A stretch of 64,000 nt of DNA from Callorhinus ursinus. Taxonomy: Eukaryota; Chordata; Mammalia; Carnivora; Otariidae. Under the pieces are notes generated by a model. It was given only the letters and a program-made list of their open reading frames with translations, had not been told where the DNA came from and ran no database searches. Position numbers and translations under genes: made by a program. The stretch is from contig NW_020312902.1 in the NCBI RefSeq assembly GCF_003265705.1, positions 7,007,599 to 7,071,598 of the forward strand. The letters are read 5' to 3'. The stretch's first letter is position 1; the number at the start of each line of letters is the position of its first letter. Below, one piece after another: positions 22,743 to 33,005 of the stretch.

Positions 22743-24404
22743 CTCAGTTAAAAAAAAAAAAAGTAGTTCTGTTTATTATTGGTCAAATCCTGCATCAACC
22801 AAATCTATTATAGTTGGAAAAACAACTAGTCAGTTGTTCCAGTAGTCAATATAACAAACACAGTCCAAATGTTCACTCATGTCTGTTTTAATAGGATTGA
22901 CTTGTGTGTATGTATCTATAAATTTTTTTCAGGTATGTGACATTGTTCTCTGAACACAGAATGTGGGAAAGATAAATTCCTTACAATCTGCTTGGAATTT
23001 TTTTTTTTTTTTGATTACCCCAAAGATGTTTGTGCCTATGAGTGTTGGGGTAGAGTGGGAGAGAGGAGGACTGGGGGTTGGCTCTTTTTATTGATTGATG
23101 GATGGACTGATTTAGGTCAGCAGGACAGGGAGCACAAAGCTCTGAGCACAGGTTGATGGGAGTTAAGAGCTATTGCAGAGTGTGGTTATTCTACCAGCCT
23201 TCTGACCCAGTTTGAAGCCTGGTAATCCTGACTCAATCTAGAGTACCTATCTCCTCCCTTGTACACCTGGAGTTTGTTCCAATCTGTATCATAGAAATAT
23301 GTCTCTGAGCTGGAACTTCAAGTTGATATGGGCTTTTTCTGAGGAGTAGATATGAAGAATTCTCTCTTTTCTCTCCTTCTTGCTCCAGCCTCTGTTCCTC
23401 CCTCTCTCTTCCACTTTTCTCCTCTTCACAGAATTTGCACTGATTGGAGTGTTGGTTGATTAGGGTGTGGGAGAAGGTCATTGAGAGGATGTGACCTCTG
23501 GTTGAACTATGAGCTGACCCACTCAACTGGAGGCTCCTCACGTTTTCCCCTCTCCTTGGAATGTACGCTTTGCCCACTGTTCCCACAGTGGAGGCAGTTT
23601 CGAGGACACAGTGTTGAGAGAGAAAGGTGCTGTTGAGACCACCTGGGTGGTATATGTGACTGAACCCAGTTAGTCTCTGTATGAACTTTAAGATTCTGAT
23701 GGGTAGGCTTGGAGATCTACTCATCTTGAAGTCACCCAGGATAAGCCTCATCCCTTGCTTATGAAACCTGCTGCCAACCACTCTGGAGTGGCCTGCCTCT
23801 TTCTTTGGTCTCTTCTTGCCCTTTGTGTACGGGGTCCAGTTTGCGAACCAACAGAGGGTTGAGTATTAACACGAGGATTTCTCCCGTTTTCCAACCAACA
23901 TGTCTCTAGTGGCTAAAGCCCAGAATTTTTGATATTCCATTTCTCTCCCTTGAGAGTCACTATTCTGTCTTCTGTCTATATCTTCTAGCCAAGAAAATTT
24001 TACTTTCTGTGGTGTGCATTATGAAAAAGAATATGTTGCTTTTTTTCATTTTATAACTTGTGAATTATGTGATAACACGGATATGAACTTTTTCTAACTT
24101 GAAAAATTCCTCAGGCTCAAGTATGACTCTTGGAGGCAATGTCCTCACCTGACTTGTCCACGAGGCTCAGTGAGGTAGGTTGGCGAAGCTATCTTTGAAA
24201 ATGAAGTGAAACCTCATACATAAGTCAATCTTACCAGACTCCCCGGCGTCATGGGACACAGTGTGCATCAGAAGAAGGTGCACCCACTTGTGGGTGTTCA
24301 GTGAACTTCCAGGTCCTCACTAACCACTGGTTACTAGAAGACACTGTCTTATTGTAACTGTTTTATTTCCAAACGATGTGGTTCCATGCATAATGACAAA
24401 GCGT
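22743..24404. other. Non-coding sequence with a possible old LTR-like relic
   Basis: A 182-codon minus-strand open frame (23233-23781) is the longest outside L1. It crosses a polypyrimidine tract and has no recognisable domain. The general look of 23230-24050 suggests a diverged dispersed repeat, but I cannot name a family. Confidence 0.3.
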
Positions 24405-24645
24405 CAGTGACGTAGTAGTGTTTAAGAGTTCAGATTTGAAGTCAGATATGCCGGAATTCCAATACTGGCTCTATCAGCTGTGTTATCTTTTAAGTTAATT
24501 CACCTGTCTGAACCTCAGTTTTCTTACCTGTAAAATAAGGATGGCAGCTGTCTTACAGGCTTGTAAAGGTGCTATATTTGCTATATAATATAGCAAAATA
24601 CCTGGAGAATCCTCAAGATGTAAGAAACCCTTATTGAATAGCAGC
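24405..24645 (+). mobile_element. MIR with internal perfect hairpin
   Basis: 'tttaagagttcagatttgaa', 'cctgtctgaacctcagtttt', 'cttacctgtaaaataaggat' are forward MIR. Within it, 24577-24597 is a perfect inverted repeat (tttgctata / tatagcaaa, 3-base loop). Confidence 0.8.
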
Positions 24646-25377
24646 TACCGTTCCCCTCGTATAAGGCAATATTTTCCCATTTTCTTCTCCTCTGCCCCAA
24701 CGAGAGTAGGCCACCCAACTCTAACTGACTTCCAGGAATGCCAGCCAGCATCTACTCCAGGAAATCTGATTTTACAGCCTAGTCATGAACTTTGACCACA
24801 CCCTGGAGAAAGGGAGGGATCTTTATCGTTTATTGAAGGAGGGCCTCTATGTCTTAGCTTCTGATGTGTCACTTTTAGAGGGAGGAATGGCGAGGGGGTA
24901 ACATCAATCACTGCTTCCTTTTCAATTCTAGAAGCATTCAGAGTTTCTCAAACCAGAAGGCTTCATGGTTCCCAAGTGTTGTCATGTTGAGCCCTCAACA
25001 CCCCAGAACATTCTAGGACATTTTCTCTTGCCAAAGATCCTATTGAATAGTGTGTTTTGTGTTTTCCTCCTTATAACAAATATCTGACCATATGACCTGG
25101 GAGAATATGGGCTCTAAGCTCCATCTCTAAGGGCAGCTCAGAAATTAAATGGTATTAGTGTTGACATGAACTTTGCCCCAGCAATCAAAATTTGAAAACT
25201 CCAGAAGGAAAAGCCTTGCTTATTGCAAATACCTTACACAGACATTTTAAAGGTGTCTTGTTTAAGTTTGAACTGGAATGCAGCAGTAGGAATAAGACTG
25301 GGCACCTGCCTACATGTATTAAGAATATGGCAGGAGGTCCACAGACCTGCAGTGAGCTGCAAAGTGTTGTCCGTGTG
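24646..25377. other. Unique non-coding sequence
   Basis: No recognised element. Minus (25185-25445) and plus (25192-25707) open frames overlap here. Both run into repeats and lack domains. Confidence 0.4.
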
Positions 25378-25445
25378 AGAGGGTTCCTCAGCTTTGGCAC
25401 CACTGACATTTTGGGCTGGTTAATTCTCTGCCTCTGTTGTTTCAC
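25378..25445 (-). mobile_element. MER20-like fragment (hAT-Charlie)
   Basis: 'agctttggcaccactgacat' and 'ttgggctggttaattctct' match one end of MER20 in reverse. Only about 70 bp remain. Confidence 0.6.
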
Positions 25446-25521
25446 CCATTCTCATTGCAAACTGGTTTCCTTTCATACAGGCTGTCAGCTGCCATTAGCT
25501 CATATCCTGACACTCTGTCAC

Positions 25522-25540
25522 GGGGGGCGGAGGGGGGGAG

Positions 25541-25586
<46 letters not shown>
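25522..25586. repeat. (GA)n microsatellite
   Basis: A G-rich lead-in followed by about 45 bases of nearly pure GA repeats ending at 25584. Likely polymorphic. Confidence 0.95.
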
Positions 25587-25587
<1 letters not shown>

Positions 25588-27864
25588 AAGATCCCAGGGA
25601 AGGGCTGTGATTGGCTGAAGATGAATAACTACAGTGATGGGAACAGAGGGAGGAAGATGACTTCTACAACCATGTTTGAAAGTCCTGTAATAAAGAAACC
25701 TGTCTAATTCTGCATTTTGCTAACTGAACTTTCCAGAGAAGCCCCTCTCTTTCAATACCTGTTAACACACCAGAACACACATGACCTTTGAGACCCAGTA
25801 GGGTGGAGTTCAATGACTTTAGTTGGGATCCAAACTTCCAAGAGCCTTTAATACACTAACATACATTGCCACTTTGTAAGGCAGAGTATTGTAATTGAAA
25901 ATTCCCTGAATGACAGTGAGACATACATTTATTATATGCCTAACAAGAGGTCCATATGTAAGTGGACAAGGTCCCCTTTCTCTGAGGTGCACTGGCTTTT
26001 TCTCTCCAAGTGTTAACTCTGTTCCTAAGCTAGCTCCCCTCATGTCTACTGGCAGCCCCTGGGCTATGATTCCTTACTCAGTCCAGTGTGGGGAAGAAAC
26101 TCTTCTTGCTCACAAGCCCTGAGCGCCTCTCTCCTTGAGGAAGAGATCCCCGGAGTCCTCAGTGGTCACAGAGGTGGAGTTGCCATGACCTGCTACTTCC
26201 CTGTGTGGAGGGGCTCCTGGAAAGTCAGCCACGATGTCTACTGTGCGTTTTTATCGGCAAACCTACTGATCAGCGAGAGGACCTTTGAAAGGATACCTTT
26301 TAGATTCACAGGCTCTGAGGTTTAGATGACATGTGAAGCTCATTTTATCCCAGCTACTAAGACTTGCTGAACATTTTTGAGAAATGTCTATGCCACCCAG
26401 GCCACCATGAGGGCCGATCTACCCATCCTTAGCCATTCTTGCAGTTCTAGATTTCTGGCTGTTCTTTCTCTCTCTTTGTTTGTTCTCTCTTCTTTTCTCC
26501 TTTTCCCCCTTCTCCTCAACCTCTTTCCCTCTCTCTTCTGTCTCTGATTTTGCAATCTGGCCTATCATTTTTAAAATTATATTCTCTTTTTGTTTGTTTG
26601 GCTGGAGAAGAATATACTGTGTACGCTTTTTCCAGGCCTTGGAGAAACAATGGACCCACTCCTCTTTCATAAAAAGCCCATGTCACAGCTATAATGTGGT
26701 AGAGCCAAGACCCCATCTGTCTGATTCTCAAGCCCAGGTGCTAAACTTCCGTGAACTCCACCACCAACCATATTGTAGTATTAACAACAGCATACCAATA
26801 AGGGGGTCCCATAAGGGGAGATCACTAAAGACCATAATGGAAGAATCACATAGGAGTGACCTTTTCTTTCGGGAGTCTTGGGTTTCTGGGCCTTATTTGT
26901 ATTAGGCTTCTGGGAAACTGAATGGGTTGCTTTTCTACCTGCACATGGAGAGATTAATAGCTGTCCCATTTGGATAGAGAAACAGGAGTAGCCACCATCA
27001 AGCTTTCCTGATAATGTTTCCTCCATGTCTTTAACAGAGGTGTCTTCCTTAAATTGAGCTCTAGTCCCTTCCTGTGAGCTTGGAGCTGAGGTTTTGTTCT
27101 CCCCCTGGAGGCAGTGCCTTACCTGCTCCACTTTCTAGGCGAATAGCCCTTCATTTACTCGAAGAAGACTTTTTTTTTTTTCCCCTGTGGGGCTCAAAGA
27201 TAGCTTCAGCTTCAGTAAACCCTGGATTCAATAAAACTGTTCTAGGAAGTGTCCTGTTAACAGTCAATCAAGATAACTCACTGCCTTCGGACCAGCCTCT
27301 TGGAAGTGTCCTGAATGAACACCTCATCACTCAGAGAAAAGGGCCAAATGCAAGAGAGAACCTCTTCGAATGTCATTTGTAATCAAGGCAGTTTGCTGTG
27401 CTACCCAATCAGCCAACAAGAACACTTTTTCTTTTGAGTGTTTTTTTTTTTTTTTTTTTTTTTAGTGAGTCTCTATGGAGATGGGGGCATAGAGATCTAG
27501 ACTTTGCTGAGGACATATGTTATATAACTTTCATGTCTTAAAAAATACGCTCTAAAAATCTATGGTATCTAGAGATTAAATCAGAACTCCATTTATTACT
27601 TTCCTTGAGGAAAAATAATGAACATTTTGGTTTTGGTGAAAAATTAAGAAGGAAATGAAGAAAGAAAAATTAAATGTGGATCCCTTACCACTGGATATGG
27701 TTTATCTGATCATAAATGAAGATGATTAGAAATTTTATTTCTTTGTTTTCATCTCTCTTTTTGGCAACGTCTTCCTCTTTATACGCCCTAGCTAGGCTGA
27801 AACGTCTGGTACAACAGCTTCTGATGTAGAGTAGAAATGGGGTGTTTATCAGGTCCTCTTGGGA
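25587..27864. other. Unique non-coding sequence
   Basis: Several open frames up to 141 codons (plus, 26480-26905) cross pyrimidine-rich sequence (26460-26540) and overlap minus-strand frames. None has a domain. A 24-base T homopolymer lies at about 27440-27463. No gene supported. Confidence 0.4.
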
Positions 27865-28015
27865 GGCAACAAGGTGTAGTGAAAAGCAGACAGGTTTGGA
27901 GATTGACAACAGTAGGTTAGAATTTTACTCTGTTTCAGGAGTTATGCGATGTTGGGCTCTTTGCTAAACCTCTCTTTGCACCACTTGGCAAAGCGGGTTT
28001 CATACTTTAAGGTCT
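27865..28015 (+). mobile_element. MIR fragment
   Basis: 'gtgtagtgaaaagcagacag', 'gttagaattttactctgttt' and 'ctctttgctaaacctctctt' show the 5' and central MIR parts, well diverged. Confidence 0.6.
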
Positions 28016-28109
28016 CAGATCAAAAGTCAGGGCCTCAGTGATAATTTTCCTAATCACATGATCTAAATAGTGCCTCCTTTCATTGTCTGTTGTATCATCC
28101 TATTTATTT

Positions 28110-28500
28110 GCTTGAATAATTATTTCCCAGTCTATATTTCCAGACTAAGATGTGCACTTCTTTTTTTTTTTTAAGATTTTTATCTATTTGAGAGAGAGAG
28201 AGAGATAGAGAGAGCATGAGCAGGGAGGGGGCAGAGGCAGAGGGAGAGGGAGAAGCAGACTCCCAGCTGAGTGCGGAGCCCCATGCAGGGCTCGATCCCA
28301 GGACCCCGAAATCATGACCTGAGCCGAAGTCAGATGCTTAACTGACTGAGCCGCCCAAGCGCCTCTAGAATGCATACTTCTTGAGAGAAAGGACTTCATC
28401 TGTCTTTTCCACTGCTGTGTTCCTAGCAGCCCAGATAGCACTTTGGATATAAGTACTCTATAAATTTTTGTTAAATTAGTAGATGAATAAATGATGGAAT
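28110..28500 (+). mobile_element. L2 3' end, split by a SINE
   Basis: L2-type 3' sequence: 'agaatgcatacttcttgag' , 'tgctgtgttcctagcagccc', 'taaatttttgttaaattag'. It is interrupted at 28163-28366 by a SINE. Old mammal-wide LINE. Confidence 0.65.
28163..28366 (-). mobile_element. CAN-type tRNA-derived SINE
   Basis: Reverse SINE with T-tail, GA tract and a head ending 'gccgcccaagcgcct'. It lies in an L2 copy. The flanks 'agatgtgcacttctt' (28148-28162) and 'agaatgcatacttctt' (28367-28382) are a diverged target-site duplication. Confidence 0.93.
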
Positions 28501-28741
28501 ACCTAGTTCATAGAGTTACTCTGATGGTTATTTGAAACAATGTTTGTAAAACCTTCAGTACAAGGCTTAATATGCAGTAAAATCTTGAAATATATTCATC
28601 CGCACAGATTTAGCCCCTGAGATGCCTACTGCAAGGGAAAGGTTGCAATGCTCACATGAGTCCTCTAGGCTGCACCCCCAGCAGTCTTATGTGGGGACTC
28701 TGAGGCAATGCACTTAAACTCAGGGTTTCAAGTAATTTTTT

Positions 28742-29146
28742 TTTATTTTTTTTATTATGTTATGTTAATCACCATACATTACATCTTTAGTTTTTGATGT
28801 AGTGTTCCATGATTCATTGTTTGTGTATAACATCCAGTGCTCCATGCAGAACGTGCCCTCTTTAATACCCATCACCAGGCTAACCCATCCCCCCACCCTC
28901 CTCCCCTCTAGAACCCTCAGTTTGTTTCTCAGAGTCCATAGTCTCTCGTGGTTTGTCTCCCCCTCCAATTCCCCCCCTTCATTCTTCCCCTCCTGCTGTC
29001 TTCTTCTTCTTCTTCTGCTTCTTCTGCTTCTGCTTCTTTTTTTTAACATATAATGTATTATTTGTTTCAGAGGTACAGATCGGTGATAGACATTGGGGAA
29101 GGTATGTGCTATGATGAGCGCTGTGAATTGTGCAAGACTGTTAAAC
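28742..29146 (-). mobile_element. L1 3' end with 5' inversion (twin priming)
   Basis: From 28742 to about 29080 the sequence follows the minus-orientation young L1 3'UTR. From about 29081 to 29143 it switches to the opposite strand of the next L1 segment ('ggtgatagacattggggaag' to 'gcaagactgtt', the reverse complement of the region at 56683-56742). About 10 bp of L1 are missing at the join. A 13-bp target-site duplication (caagtaatttttt) lies at 28729-28741 and 29147-29159. A (CTT/CTG)n tract lies within it at about 28999-29040. Confidence 0.92.
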
Positions 29147-29159
29147 CAAGTAATTTTTT

Positions 29160-31010
29160 ATATTTCAGAAAACCTAGTGAGAATCCTACACTAACATCAC
29201 TGAAACAGCATGTATTAGGGACCTCAGAATTATTTCTTTTGTGCTGTAGTTAAACCAACTCAGTGTGGTAATGTGGTATTCCTGCTTATCTCATGCTGCT
29301 GAGACATGCTGCTTGGTGGTTATCTGTGTCTGTTTAATTAGAAGTGAAAATTAATTAATTGGATGCAATTAGTACTGCTTTTTTTTTTTTTTTTTTATGA
29401 ACACGATCTTTGAAATCTTAGTGGACTGCAAGGTAGAAGAGAATGAGAAATCCCCATGGTGGTGGTTGATTGGACACCACTGAGCTCAGAGGAGTTGCAG
29501 GTGTCCCACGTGTCAGGCTGGGCTGGGAGATCTTGGAGTTCATTGGAAGCTGGTCAATAGAGGCTATTCTTAGGAACACAGAGCTCAGGAGGCATAATTT
29601 AGCTAAGACAACAAACCCCTCCTTCTTTGTCCTGGTTTCCTAAAAGACTCCAACAGCCCAGTTCATGGTACCTCAGTTCTCCATCTTTTGTGAAAATTCC
29701 CATTCTGGTTAGATGTATGTTGTTTGGTGGGGTTTGGCACTGGGTAGGGGTATTCGAACCACAGCCGATAGAGTTGGTTCTTTCTTGTTCTCCAGCAGAA
29801 GCCTGAGACTATTCTTGACTTTTTTTTTTATCGCCAAGAAAGAAAGAAAGAAAGGAAGGTTACAATTGCTGCCGCGGTCAGGGGCATTATGACATGGGTT
29901 TGTGAGCATACATCTCTTCCCTCTAGGAGCTCAGGTAAATTCCTCTTTAGGAAACAAAAAGCTTAGAAAATCCTAGCTGGAAGGGTTGACTCCCTTCTCA
30001 CAGAGATGAGGGGAGGATGTAAACTATAACAAATTGCTTGTTTGATGCTGGATTTTCCCTTCATTATGAAAAGCACTGCTATAAATACCATAGTTATGAA
30101 CTCCATTGAGCAAGGTTAATCCTTGGGTGGGGATCCATATAAGTAATGATAGTTCTTGTTTTCTTCATCAAAAACAAACTGTGAAGCATCATCATATTTA
30201 AATACAATGCCATTTGAGGTGTGTTTTTTTTTTGTGTGTGTGTGTGTGTGGAGCATGGTTGGCACTGCTTGATGAGGGCTCAGATATTCCAGAATAATCA
30301 AAGACACTTAGGCAGCTTTTCTTCTTGTAAGTAATTTCAGCTAAGAAATCAACCAGAGTTAAGTACTGCATTTGGGCAGGATAATAAGGTACTTTAGGAT
30401 TTATTTGTTATATGCTAATATCCCAGGGAGAAACATATTTTCAGGAACAGAACAAAGAAACAATAGATGTTCATGAAAATGTAATTTCACAGCCGTGTTT
30501 TACAGTTCAAAGTTTTGGAGTCTTTTCATATGTCGTTAGTAATGATCTTGCACGGATCTTTTTTTTTTTTTTTTAATATGTGTTCGAAAGTGCTTGCTTC
30601 TTTTAATCTTCAGCTTTAGAAGTCCATACTGAGTGATTGCTACATGTCCCAAGGTGAGATAAAAAGAGACAGTGGTATGATTGCTGACCTTGGGGATTTT
30701 ATTGTCTTACTGGATGAGTGGGACAGTCTTGAGGAAAGCAAGAAGACAGCATAAGCCACAGAACTGGTGCAGTTGGCAGTGTAGTTGGTTCCTGAGCGAA
30801 GATGTAGAGGAGGAGTTACGTGGCTGTAATTTTTCTGATGTATGTACTGGACCTCCTGCCCACCGTTTCCTGAAATACTTTTTGATCTTTCCAGTACCTC
30901 TTTCAATTTAAGGGAGGTGATTTGCTAGGAGCTGTTTTAACTCTTTGACAAACCCTCAGCCAACTCTTCCTTTTGTAACTTAGCTATCCTCACATTTTAC
31001 CAGATCAATT
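29160..31010. other. Unique non-coding sequence with short simple repeats
   Basis: Holds T homopolymers (about 29379-29397 and 30559-30574), a (GAAA)n tract (29836-29858) and a (GT)n tract (30233-30251). TAATTA-type motifs occur around 29350. No gene recognised. Confidence 0.4.
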
Positions 31011-31026
31011 AAAAAGCATCACTTCT

Positions 31027-31208
31027 GGGGCGCCTGGGTGGCTCAGTAGGTTAAGCGGCTGCCTTCGGCTCAGGTCATGATCCCAGGGTCCTGGGCTCGA
31101 GCCCCATGTTGCTCTGCCTTTTCCCCTCCTGCTGCTTGTGTTCTGTCTCTCTCTCTCTCAAATAAATAAATAAAATCTTTAAAAAAAATAAAAAAATAAA
31201 AAATAAAT
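31027..31208 (+). mobile_element. CAN-type SINE, internally deleted
   Basis: Intact head 'ggggcgcctgggtggctcag' and tail, but the central 'ctccctgctcagcggggag' block found in the other copies is absent after 'gagccccatgttg'. Target-site duplication 'aaaaagcatca' at 31011-31021 and 31209-31219. Confidence 0.94.
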
Positions 31209-31219
31209 AAAAAGCATCA

Positions 31220-31919
31220 ATGTTCAATATTACTCTCTGTTGAAAAATTTTTGAAAGGATTTTGAAATTATTTTTGCCTTTAAAATGATTTGGCTCCTTG
31301 GAATCCAATTTAGAATTGATCAGCAATGATTACATCAACTCCTGGAGTATGTATTCATACTTATATAGTGAGAAAAATCTAACCCAAATGTTGTTTTTAT
31401 ATAAAGTGAAAAATTTTTAATGAAACTTTGCTATTAAAAAATCTGGCATAATATTAGATTTTGTGGACATTTAATTAAATATTTATTAAATTCAAATTTT
31501 CAGTTTTCTTGTGTGTATTAAAGCCACAGTCATCTCACAAGCCCCTGAAATATCCCTCCTTAAGTCCTACGCAGAACTCCAAATACCATGGAACAAATAC
31601 AGAGAGTAAAAAAGAGTATCTCTGTTGCTCAGTAGGTAAGGCCTTCTCAAGAGAAGTTACACTGCCTTCAGAGTAACGTGAAAGGGAGAGCCTGAGAGGC
31701 CTTGATGTTTTTCCCACTTGAGCCATTGAACAAAACTCCAAATGACTTCCATCTCTCTCTTCTTCCTTGGTAGCAGTTGGGTGGTGGTTTTAAGCAGGGA
31801 TGAGGTGGGTAGTTTCTCTGATAGTTGAACAGAATGTTTTCTTCAGTGATTAAATGCATCTAGTTAGCTCTTTTTACATATCATGAATAGCCATATGACC
31901 AGTGGTCTTCAAGGAGAAG
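31220..31919. other. Unique AT-rich non-coding sequence
   Basis: No recognised element or gene. Overlapping short minus-strand frames only. Confidence 0.4.
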
Positions 31920-32110
31920 GCATCTAATGTTGAGTACTTACTGCATTTCAGACTTCACGCTAAGTGAAATATATGTATGTTAGGAACTCTCAAATACAGG
32001 AGCTCAATATTTTAAAAATTGTTTTACAGAGGATGCAACTAGGGATCAGAAATGAAGTATTGCATCCAGTTACCCATAGCTAGTAAAAGGGTGGATCAGC
32101 AATGTACCCA
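31920..32110 (-). mobile_element. MIR
   Basis: 'tgttgagtacttactgcatt', 'attgttttacagaggatgca' and 'ccatagctagtaaaaggg' in reverse MIR order. Confidence 0.7.
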
Positions 32111-32763
32111 CATGTTGTGTAGATATTCACATGCTCATATAGTTACCTTGATTTTTTTTTTCTATTTTAATTTAGTCATTGCTGGTGTTAAAGACTACTC
32201 TATCATTAGAGTTCTAGTAATTTCACCATTTTTCCCTTGGATTTTTTTTGGGGGGGTGCTGAACAGGTTGACCACTAATTATAATGGTTCTGCCACCCTA
32301 TTTTCAACCTTTGTTTGTCTTATTATTTTAGTTAGGTTCTGAAAAACAATGTGACACAGAAGCCAGAATAATGGGTATCTTCTTATATTTTATAACCTGA
32401 ATGCAAATATTTTCCATATTTGACCGTTAAGTATGATATTGGATCTAGGACTTCAGGAGATTAGCTTTATCACATCTAAGAAGACTCTTATTCCAATTTT
32501 GCTGGGATTCTTTTCTAAATGTATATTAGTGTTGAATTTTGTGGATGCTCTATATGATTTTTTTCCCATGTATTCATGCACATTTCTGCATAGGCTATAG
32601 AACTATAGCCTCAAATCCAGAAAATTCTAATATTGGGTCCTGAAAGCCTTTTCCAGTTTTATTAGAGGTTGGCAATTGTAACTTGGGGTTCATCATCTAG
32701 TTAGAATGCTGTAAAGGAAAAAAAGAGCAAAACTTTGTGGCATGTCATCATATATTCCATATG
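32111..32763. other. Unique non-coding sequence
   Basis: Nothing recognised. A 96-codon plus-strand frame (32052-32342) begins in the MIR and is hydrophobic by composition only. Confidence 0.4.
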
Positions 32764-32781
32764 GTTTTAAGTAATATTTCC

Positions 32782-32989
32782 TTTTTTAAAAAATATTTTA
32801 TTTATTTATTTGAGAGAGAGAGAGCACAAGTGGGGAGGGAGAGACAGAGGGAGAGGAAGAAGCAGACTCCCCACTGAGAAAGGACCTCCCCTCCCCCTCC
32901 CCGATATGGGTCTCGGTCCCAGGGCCCTGAGATCATGACCTGAGCCTAAGGCAGATGCTTAACCAACTGAGGCATCCAGGCGCCCCGTA
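32782..32989 (-). mobile_element. CAN-type tRNA-derived SINE
   Basis: 'aaaatattttatttatttat', GA tract, a local C-rich duplication (32885-32905) and a head ending 'catccaggcgcccc'. A near-perfect duplication of 'gttttaagtaatatt' lies at about 32764-32779 and 32990-33005. Confidence 0.94.
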
Positions 32990-33005
32990 GTTTTAAGTAA
33001 TATTC

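Noticed and set aside
23233..23781. 182-codon open frame, minus strand (longest outside L1)
   Set aside because: Crosses a polypyrimidine tract, has no recognisable domain, no splice or promoter context, and lies in what looks like a diverged dispersed repeat.
25192..25707. 171-codon open frame, plus strand
   Set aside because: Runs through a MER20 piece and the (GA)n microsatellite, giving an RERERE stretch.
26480..26905. 141-codon plus-strand frame
   Set aside because: Phe/Ser-rich start comes from a CT-rich tract; mirrored by minus-strand frames; no domain.
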